In this document: positions 1 through 6,700 of the stretch, piece after piece
Numbering within the stretch: position 1 is the first letter of the stretch
How the letters are laid out: every line of letters starts with the position of its first letter
From: an uncultured Chloroflexota bacterium
GTDB lineage: Bacteria; Chloroflexota; Dehalococcoidia; UBA3495
Direction: 5' to 3'
DNA length: 9,634 bases
Assembly: GCA_913052545.1 (NCBI GenBank)
Contig: CAJXEF010000080.1
Coordinates: 1 to 9,634, forward strand
Notes under the pieces: model-generated
Database searches by the model: none
Told to the model about the DNA's origin: nothing
Seen by the model: the letters and a program-made list of their open reading frames with translations, nothing else
Translations under genes and position numbers: made by a program

Positions 1-12
1 ACCGTGGTTCAT
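1..12 (-). CDS. Start of an unidentified gene, cut by the window edge
   Basis: On the minus strand an ATG at 12-10 opens a frame reading Met-Asn-His-Gly before the window ends. A near-ideal Shine-Dalgarno sequence, TAAGGAG at 27-21, sits 8 bases upstream of the ATG. That spacing is the only evidence for a gene, because four codons say nothing about function. The gene is co-directional with the amidohydrolase at 496-1506 but lies about 480 bases downstream of its stop, so it is probably transcribed from its own promoter in the intergenic stretch. Nested inverted repeats lie 57-77 bases upstream of its start. Confidence 0.5.
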
Positions 13-495
13 GCTTTACACTCCTTAGATCTCTATGTGGTCATTTCCTCGTGTTTTAAGATTGGTGTCGTAAACCCTTTACGGTTTACAATCTATACAA
101 TCGCCATTACCAATGTAATAAGGCATTCGTAGGGTTTTTCCTTGTCTTTGCTATCCGTTTTCAGGTGTTTATGTATGCATTATTTCGCTAGCCCGTAAGA
201 TTATTGCCTTTTACAGATTCTGTCAATACTGAAGTCGTTTAACCACCGCACGATTCCGAAATAAAAAAAGGATTGGTATAAAAAATCACCCCATTTCAGA
301 ACATTCACCATCAAGTGAAATAGCGATATTACCTTCGGAGTGGAGAAAATGAACTCCCGGTTCTTCACGGCGCCCAATAAAGATCCGAGGTTTAATATGC
401 GTAGGTTAATAGATGATCCTCAACTGGATTGATTGCCTCGTAAACAGTCAGATCAAGGGATATAGGCGTTAGACTACTCTCACTGACATACCGGT
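13..495. other. Intergenic stretch without a convincing gene
   Basis: Beyond the ribosome binding site and inverted repeats near its left end, this 480-base stretch holds no gene I can support. On the minus strand, 405-286 is a 39-codon open stretch without a start. The adjacent 485-395 region is open in another minus frame, also without a start. Both read like protein (see findings) and could be the remnant of a decayed gene. On the plus strand a 27-codon ORF at 349-432 has a purine-rich stretch just upstream but no recognisable product. I found no clear terminator after the amidohydrolase stop. Confidence 0.5.
69..89 (-). promoter_or_regulatory. Nested inverted repeats, candidate operator of the edge gene
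   Basis: Two perfect inverted repeats overlap here. GTAAACC (70-76) pairs with GGTTTAC (83-89) around a 6-base spacer, and CGTAAA (69-74) pairs with TTTACG (78-83) around CCC. The result is three copies of a GTAAA/TTTAC half-site in 21 bases. The element lies upstream of the start at position 12. A weak minus-strand -10-like TATAGA (rc of 94-99) is just upstream. An operator at the start of transcription is the simplest reading, but the regulator is unknown. Confidence 0.3.
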
Positions 496-1506
496 CTATA
501 ATTCTTTTAAGAACAACTTACGGGCGTTTTTGCAACAGATCAAAGACACTTCTTCTTCAGAAAACCCGGCATTTTCCACGTTCTCAATTAACTGACGTTT
601 TGGGCCTGCAAAAACATAATCAGATCCCAACAAAACATGATCACAGCCGGCTATATCTTTCATAAGACGAACTACTGGACTGGATACCGCCACAGTATCG
701 TAATACATTAAAGGTAAGTAATCCGACGGTTTTTCACGCTTCAGTTCAGTGGGACGCCCTTGACCACTCAGATAACCACTATCTATCCGAGCCGCCTGAT
801 AGGGTAAAAACCCGCCACCATGTACCAAGACCAACTTTAAATTCGGATGACGATCTAAAAGGCCACCAAGAACCAATTTTGCAGAAGTGATGGTGGTATC
901 TAGTGTTCGGCCCAAAGAGAAAGTAAGGTAACCCGGCTCGATATTCGCACCGAATCCGTGGGACGGCGGATGAAGTACCACTGGAACATCTAACTGCTCG
1001 GCGGCAGCCCAAAATGGTTCAAAACTTTCTTTTGACAAGTCTTGCTCAACAGGATCTGTTGCCAGCATCGCTCCAAGAAAACCCAACTGCGTTACCGCGT
1101 ATTCCAATTCTAAGGCCGCTTTCATACCATCTTGAATAGGGACTGTTGCCAGTCCACGGAATTTGTCCATCCTGGCTTTAACTATTTCGGCCAGATGATC
1201 ATTAAACAATCTAGCCCACGACGCAGCCTCATCGACACCTAAGGTATAACCTTGTATATCAAGCCAGGACGCCAGGATCTGTAATCCCAGTCCCTGTTGT
1301 TCCATCCACTCTAATCTGGGCTCTAATTTGGCTAATCCGCCTACGGGGCGAAGATGTGTTAGGCCGTCAAATTGAAGAGCAGGTCCTTGATCAGTATCCT
1401 CGACTGTGACACCCAAGTTAGCACCCGATTTCCTGGCTTCTTCCACCAAAGAAGGTGGAACAATATGGGCGTGGGTATCAATCGGTAGATTCGAAGCAAT
1501 TGCCAT
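496..1506 (-). CDS. ACMSD-like metal-dependent amidohydrolase (amidohydrolase_2 family)
   Basis: A 336-residue TIM-barrel hydrolase or decarboxylase of the amidohydrolase_2 family, whose best-known member is aminocarboxymuconate semialdehyde decarboxylase (ACMSD). Visible metal and catalytic residues are the N-terminal DTHAH motif (His12, His14), VVLHP (His179), LVHGGG (His229) and LGSDY (Asp296). Order and spacing match Pseudomonas ACMSD (His9, His11, His177, His228, Asp294) almost exactly, so the active site looks intact. Arg240 lies where ACMSD has a substrate-carboxylate arginine. Family members decarboxylate or hydrolyse aromatic and muconate-type acids in the cytoplasm; the substrate here is unknown. 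The ATG at 1506 is chosen because AGGAG (1516-1512) lies 5 bases upstream. A TTG five codons earlier would put that site inside the gene. There is no signal peptide. Being next to the PBP-fold and MBL genes suggests a shared catabolic role. Confidence 0.9.
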   Translation of the reverse strand: MAIASNLPIDTHAHIVPPSLVEEARKSGANLGVTVEDTDQGPALQFDGLTHLRPVGGLAKLEPRLEWMEQQGLGLQILASWLDIQGYTLGVDEAASWARLFNDHLAEIVKARMDKFRGLATVPIQDGMKAALELEYAVTQLGFLGAMLATDPVEQDLSKESFEPFWAAAEQLDVPVVLHPPSHGFGANIEPGYLTFSLGRTLDTTITSAKLVLGGLLDRHPNLKLVLVHGGGFLPYQAARIDSGYLSGQGRPTELKREKPSDYLPLMYYDTVAVSSPVVRLMKDIAGCDHVLLGSDYVFAGPKRQLIENVENAGFSEEEVSLICCKNARKLFLKEL

Positions 1507-1620
1507 GATATCTCCTCTCAACGATTACTCGATAAGTATGTCAAAAACATGAATTCCAATTTTTTAGTAAACAAACAGGATCTCAGTACTTGAACTGTTA
1601 TCACCTGGACACCAAATAAT

Positions 1621-1648
1621 AAGGAGTAGGAGATCAGTCCTACTCCTT
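1621..1648 (-). terminator. Hairpin terminator after the NMT1-like gene
   Basis: A perfect 11-base inverted repeat, AAGGAGTAGGA / TCCTACTCCTT, encloses a 6-base loop. It lies 40 bases past the stop of the NMT1-like gene and about 115 bases before the amidohydrolase start. On the minus strand the stem is followed by ATTATTT, a moderately U-rich tail; on the plus strand the tail is not U-rich. It therefore most likely ends or attenuates the minus-strand transcript. The amidohydrolase would then depend on readthrough or its own promoter. Confidence 0.6.
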
Positions 1649-1688
1649 GATAAATCCTAAGGTATGACAAGCCAATCCCGGGTTGTTG

Positions 1689-2612
1689 CTAGTCGTCAGC
1701 GAGAGATGGTGATGCGACTCTGCTATCGACCAGATCCGTAGAACATGCATCACCATCTAAAAGGCCCCAACGCATCATCCAATTAAACGTATCCTCGATC
1801 GTCTCTTCGGAATAATGAGTTTCTTTGGTATACCGGAACCTGGGTAATGAAAAATCGTCTACCGTTATGCCGCCGTATCTTCCAGCGACCTCAGAAAATC
1901 CTTGATTGTTATCTATCAAGTAATGAAGATACTTCCGTTTATCAGCATTGAACATATCAACTGCTTTAAAAACCGCTCTATTTATAGCGGCAAAGGTCTC
2001 TTCATCCATTTCGTCGCTAGCATTTTCGGCACCCAGGTAATGTCCTTCAGCCAATGATTTACAACCTATCTTTTCACCCAGGGTAATCCAGGGCTCCATC
2101 ACAACGCAGGCGTCCACTTCACCATTTAGCATGGCTTCAAACCGAGCTTTGGGTGATCCATAGTGAACCAACTTTATTTTTTCGTTAGGTACATATCCCT
2201 CCAAAAGCCTCAATGCCACATAATGTGCTGCAGCATGGAAGGTAACTCCAACCGGCTTATTGCTAAGAGTACCGGGATAGTTATGAGGTGAATCCGGCAT
2301 AACCAGAACAGCCTGGCTCATTACAGCCGAGCGAAGAGCAATAACTTTGGCTCCCTGTTTACTTTCATAGGCCCGACGGACCTGACCCTCTTCTCAAGCT
2401 CGGTAAATGGAAACTTGATTATCCTCAAACGGTACGTGGTTCAATATAGGGTTAACTTCATTCGGGTTCTCGGTACGAGTGGTCGATCTGTTCCCCTGGG
2501 CTTTGATAAATTCCATGTCAATCCCTTCAGCCTCAAATAGCCCATGATCTTTCGCTATCAGCCAGGGAATACTAAAAACTATGCCGCTAATTTCACTCCG
2601 AACTTTTTTCAT
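1689..2612 (-). CDS. NMT1/THI5-like PBP-fold protein with in-frame TGA at codon 73 (candidate selenoprotein or nonsense-interrupted gene)
   Basis: A 307-codon frame of the type II periplasmic-binding-protein fold (NMT1/THI5/SsuA-like). The first lobe begins with SIPWLIAKDHGLFEAEGIDM (residues about 14-33), the classic N-terminal pattern. The middle has VLVMPDSP, KPVGVTFHAAAHY and NGEVDACVVMEPW, typical of the second lobe. Codon 73 is TGA (2396-2394), yet the frame continues without shift through QVRRAYESKQGAKVI. The next ATG downstream, at 2321, has no ribosome binding site, so two separate genes are unlikely. The start is ATG 2612, with GAGAGG just upstream and an overlapping TTG before it. 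There is no signal peptide or lipobox, and no ABC permease or ATPase gene nearby, so this may be a cytosolic binding protein or an enzyme on this fold, as THI5 and 4,5-dihydroxyphthalate decarboxylase are. The TGA is either a selenocysteine codon (SECIS-like hairpin follows), a nonsense mutation or a sequencing error. Confidence 0.75.
2365..2396 (-). other. In-frame TGA followed by a SECIS-like hairpin
   Basis: The TGA at 2396-2394 is followed, after 11 bases, by GGUCC-GUC-GGGCC in the transcript: a 5-bp stem (one G-U pair) with loop GUC. It can be extended either by one A-U pair, or by UCA/UGA with a two-base UA bulge, giving eight pairs over 2385-2365. In E. coli fdhF the SECIS minihelix also begins 11 bases after the UGA, and bacterial SECIS loops carry a G in the first loop positions, as here. 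The fold was worked out by hand, without energies or background statistics. No selA, selB, selC or selD gene lies in the window. Confidence 0.4.
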
Positions 2613-2637
2613 CAATCCCTCTCATCATAATAAACGA

Positions 2638-2649
2638 AACTCGCGAGTT
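2638..2649. promoter_or_regulatory. 12-base perfect palindrome, candidate operator
   Basis: AACTCGCGAGTT is a perfect 12-base palindrome. It begins 3 bases after the -10 hexamer of the NMT1-like gene's promoter and ends 25 bases before that gene's ATG. This places it across the expected transcription start, a usual position for a repressor site. The factor cannot be named from the site, and no regulator gene is in the window. Confidence 0.45.
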
Positions 2650-2652
2650 GTG

Positions 2653-2661
2653 ATTATAACA
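2653..2661 (-). promoter_or_regulatory. Extended -10 promoter of the NMT1-like gene
   Basis: The minus strand reads TGTTATAAT, a consensus TATAAT with the extended TGn element. No good -35 hexamer lies 16-18 bases upstream, which fits an extended -10 promoter. It sits about 40 bases upstream of the ATG at 2612 and after the MBL gene's stop. The NMT1-like gene can therefore be transcribed independently of the MBL gene. Confidence 0.6.
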
Positions 2662-2745
2662 AATTTATCCCAGCAGAATTTAATGCTTCTACTCTACGTC
2701 GATGATAGTTATCGGTCAGGGTTAACGGTTATTTCGCTGATTAAA

Positions 2746-3615
2746 TTACAAAGCTTTCCAGTAACGTTTCCCTTGAAACCGCAAGATACGTCCGAAACCC
2801 GAGTGATGGCAGATCCCCACAATCGCCTCTTCATTTTCAGCTTTAGCAATCATTTGCTTCCTGGTTTGTATAGCTACATTCGGATCCATATCAAAGCTAA
2901 AAACCCAATCTTCCTGGGCAATCTGAGCGGGACTATGAAACACATCACCAAGAATCAAAGCGAGTTGACTTTCTGATTTGATAACCAATCCCATGGAACC
3001 GGGAGTATGTCCCGGGGTAGGAATTGCGGTTATCTCGCGGGTAAGAAAATGTTCACCGGATATAGACTCCGTGACACCTAAAGATTCTAGAGGTCCTAAA
3101 GTTTCTTCCCAGAACGGGGCAGGAAAAGCTTCCTGGACCTCCGGTTTTCTCATGATTTCCCAATCCGCTTGATGGGCCATATACCTGGCCCTGGGAAAAG
3201 TCGGGAAAGGAACACCATCCTTGTTCTTAGTAAGGTTCCAGCCCACGTGATCAGGATGTAAGTGGGTGAAAAATACGGTGTCTATATCTTCTCTAGCAAC
3301 TCCAGCAATTTGTAATTCCGATAATAATCTACCGCCAACTCCGCCAGCAAAAGCTTCCACTGATCCTGCATTAGTTTCGTTGCCACCAAGCCCGGTATCC
3401 ACCAGAATGGTCTGTCCTTCTGAGCGAATTAGATAGCATTCAAAATGAGCTTTCAGGTTATCGGGGCCATTGAAACCTTCTGGATATTGTTCTTGATAAG
3501 GAATCCAATCTTCGGGAGCTACGCCGGGGAAAGTCATGCTTAAAGGCAAGGAGGTTTCATTATCATGTAATACTAATATCTCTGTGTTACCAAGTGATAA
3601 TTTGCTAGCAACCAT
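2746..3615 (-). CDS. MBL-fold metallo-hydrolase
   Basis: A 289-residue cytoplasmic metallo-beta-lactamase-fold hydrolase with the zinc-site motifs in order. These are THLHPDH at 117-123 (His118, His120, Asp122, His123), PGHTPGS with His203, LGDVFH with Asp224, and a C-terminal CHHSGFG with His270/His271. LVDTG at 71-75 is the usual early strand and turn. The closest general type is the lactonase/quorum-quenching-like or generic MBL hydrolase group, but the substrate cannot be assigned; lactone, ester or thioester hydrolysis is possible. The ATG at 3615 is supported by AAGGGGG (3631-3625), 9 bases upstream. There is no signal peptide. It is the first of three co-directional minus-strand genes and has an extended -10 upstream. 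The gap to the NMT1-like gene is 133 bases and contains a separate promoter. Confidence 0.9.
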   Translation of the reverse strand: MVASKLSLGNTEILVLHDNETSLPLSMTFPGVAPEDWIPYQEQYPEGFNGPDNLKAHFECYLIRSEGQTILVDTGLGGNETNAGSVEAFAGGVGGRLLSELQIAGVAREDIDTVFFTHLHPDHVGWNLTKNKDGVPFPTFPRARYMAHQADWEIMRKPEVQEAFPAPFWEETLGPLESLGVTESISGEHFLTREITAIPTPGHTPGSMGLVIKSESQLALILGDVFHSPAQIAQEDWVFSFDMDPNVAIQTRKQMIAKAENEEAIVGICHHSGFGRILRFQGKRYWKAL

Positions 3616-3685
3616 CTCTCTATTCCCCCTTAAACAGAATGTAATTAAGGATCGAACACAAATACCGGCTTACCATGCAAGAAAA

Positions 3686-3694
3686 AGTATAGCA
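3686..3694 (-). promoter_or_regulatory. Extended -10 promoter of the MBL gene
   Basis: The minus strand reads TGCTATACT, five of six matches to TATAAT plus the TGn extension, about 70 bases upstream of the MBL start. The upstream -35 region is AT-rich, with ATTACA at a long 19-base spacing. It lies in the 156-base divergent gap shared with the Lhr gene. Confidence 0.45.
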
Positions 3695-3771
3695 TATCAA
3701 TAATATATATTGTAATTCGTTCCTGACAAGTCTGGCCTGATCTAATCACTTCATTATGCTAATATGCCTGT

Positions 3772-6700
3772 ATGTCTACCACTCAGTTTCACCCATTAGT
3801 TCAACAATGGTTCTCTCAGAAATTTGAGGTGCCGACCGAAATACAATTAAAAGGCTGGCAAGCTATTAGCCAAAATATCGACACGTTAATAGCTGCTCCT
3901 ACCGGATCAGGTAAAACGCTGGCTGCTTTTCTTACGTGTATCGACACCCTTGTACGGATGGGTATTGCGGGTGATCTATCTAACCGAACAAAAGTAGTCT
4001 ATGTATCACCGCTTAAAGCCCTGTCGAACGATATCCAAAAGAATTTATCCGAACCACTTGAAGAAATAGGACAACTAGCTCGGCAAAACGGACATTTTTT
4101 TCCAGAAATCCGTATAGGGCTGCGGACCGGGGATACGAAACCCTCTGAACGTCAGAAAATGGCCAAAATACCACCTCACATCCTAATTACTACACCTGAG
4201 TCCCTGTACATTCTCCTTACCTCCAAAAGTGGCCGTTCAGGGCTAGAAGAAGTAGATACTGTCATCATCGACGAGATACACGCGATCGCTGGAGATAAAC
4301 GGGGATCTCACTTGTCACTTTCTATTGAACGGTTACGCGCACTATCAAAACAAAATATTACCCGCATCGGTCTTTCCGCTACTCAAAACCCGATCGAGGA
4401 AACAGCGAGGTTCCTGGTCGGTACAAGTTCCATCGACGATGCCGGCAAACCGAATTGCTTAATCGTTGAAGCCGAAAAGACTCGACGACTAGATTTAGAC
4501 TTACACATCCCAAGCATGGAGTTGGGTCCCATAGCCAGCCACGAACTCTGGGACGAGACGTTAAACACCATCGCTAAGATGGCGGGGCAACACCAGACTA
4601 CGTTAGTATTTTGTAATACAAGGAGAATGGTTGAAAGAGTTTCGCATCAACTGTCCGAGAGGATGGGAGAACATTGCGTTGTTCCGCATCACGGCAGCCT
4701 ATCCAAAGCCACCCGACTAGAAGCAGAAGACAAGTTAAAAAACGGGCAAGTACAAGTCTGCGTTGCTACAGCATCCCTAGAACTAGGGATCGATATCGGT
4801 GATATTGACCTGGTCTGTCAACTAGGATCTCCCCGATCATTTAATCTGGTTATACAAAGGGTCGGGAGGTCCGGCCACGCGGTGGGCGGAGTTCCCAAAG
4901 GTCGGTTGTTCCCATTAACTCGTGATGAATTAGTAGAATGCACAGCCTTACTATCCGGGATCAAACGAGGAACACTCGATACTCTTAATGTCCCAAAATG
5001 GCCGCTTGACGTGTTAGCGCAGCAAATAGTAGCAACCTGTTCAACCGGCGACTGGTACGAAGCTGATTTATTTAACCTTTGCATACAGGCGTACCCATAC
5101 ATGGAACTACCAAGGGACAAATTTAACCAGGTGATCGAATCCCTGTCCTCGGGTTTCGCTCCCAGACTGGGTAGAAAAGGTTCTCATTTACATAGAGACG
5201 GTATAAACCACCGAGTTAAAGCTCGTAGAGGGGCCAGTATCTCGGCTATAACCTGTGGGGGTACTATACCCGAAAATGCTGACTACGATGTCATCACTAA
5301 TTCGGAAGAGATTTTCGTTGGTACCGTAAATGAAGACTTCGCCATTGAAAGTTTATCTGGAGACATTTTCTTACTCGGAAACACCCCCTGGAAGATAAAG
5401 AGGGTAGAAAAAAATAAGGTACGAGTCGAGGACGCCCAGGGTCAGCCACCATCAATCCCTTTCTGGTTGGGCGAGTCACCTGGAAGGACCATCGAACTAT
5501 CCGACGAAGTCAGCCGCATAAGAACTGGAATAGAAGAGAGACTGGAACAACCGGCCGAAGCTACCAACTGGATAATCGAGGAATCCGGGATTCAAATCGA
5601 GGCAAGTCGCCAATTAGTAGCCTATTTCCAAGAAGGCAAGCGAGTCCTAGGTATGATACCTACAGGCAATCGCATTATTGCCGAACGTTTTTTTGACGAA
5701 AGCGGTGGCATGCAACTAGTTATACATGCTCCACTCGGCGCAGCGACAAATCGCGCCTGGGGAATGTCATTACGGAAACAAATTTGCAGATCTTTTGATT
5801 TCGAACTTCAAGCTGCAGCTACTGACGATGGATTGAACTTTTCTCTAGGCCCCGGACTGTCATTCCCACTCAATGAAATCTTCACCTATATCAAATCAAA
5901 GAACGCCGAGACTGTTTTGAGTCAAGCAATACTTCAATCCCCGCTCTTCGGAACCCGGTGGCGATGGAGTGCGACCCGAGCCCTAGCAATATTGAGATTC
6001 AGCGGAGGTCGAAAGGTTCCTGCTCCATTGCAAAGAATGAGATCGGACGACTTGCTTGCAGCAGTTTTCCCAGCGCAAGTAGCATGCCAGGATAATGCTT
6101 TGCCTGGTGAAATAGAAATTCCCGACCATCCACTGACATTTGAGACAATGCGCGATTGCTTAACGGAAGCTATGGACCTTATTAATTTCAAAAAAGTACT
6201 GGCGAGCATGGAACAAGGTGATATAGAAGTTTTCGCCAAGGATACGGTTCAACCATCAGCTTTCGCCCAGCAAATTCTAAATGCTCAGCCGTACGCTTTT
6301 CTTGACGACGCACCGTTAGAGGAGCGTCGAGCTCGCGCTGTATCCTTAAGAAGAGCGCTTCCTGACAATCCGCAAGAGCTAGGTTTCTTGGACGAACAAT
6401 CCATTAAAGATTGTAGTATAAACGCGTGGCCACGGATTCGAGATAAAGAAGAACTCCATGAAGCTCTTTTAATCCTGGGACTTCTACCCTGGCAACAGCC
6501 ACAACTGGCCGGATTATCTTCAAGTGATATAGACAGGCAAAACGCATTATGGTTTCAAGAATTAGTGTTAGAAAAACGCGCGTACGAACTCAAGATCTCG
6601 GATTCTATTTCGTTTATGGTATCGGCTGAGAAATTAACTTCCTACAACCAGTTATTCCCAGAGAGCATCATCAGTCCCGAACCACCAAGTCAAGAGCTAC

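Noticed and set aside
349..432. Plus-strand 27-codon ORF with GGAG just upstream
   Set aside because: Too short to recognise, overlaps a protein-like frame on the other strand, and its purine-rich site is only 3-4 bases from the ATG.
1539..1544. Perfect minus-strand TTGACA upstream of the amidohydrolase
   Set aside because: At normal spacing the -10 position (1516-1521) reads TTGAGA and overlaps the ribosome binding site, so a start there would fall inside the gene.
1689..2321. The downstream part of the NMT1-like gene as a separate 210-residue protein
   Set aside because: The ATG at 2321 has no ribosome binding site, and the same frame stays open and family-like for 24 codons upstream to the TGA. 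One interrupted gene is the better model.
2581..2976. Plus-strand open frame of 131 codons
   Set aside because: It lies mostly antisense to the MBL gene, which has full zinc motifs; the rest covers the promoter region. No recognisable protein.
3723..3728. CTGACA as the -35 of lhr
   Set aside because: The distance to the nearest -10-like hexamer before the ATG is about 26 bases, too long for a standard promoter.
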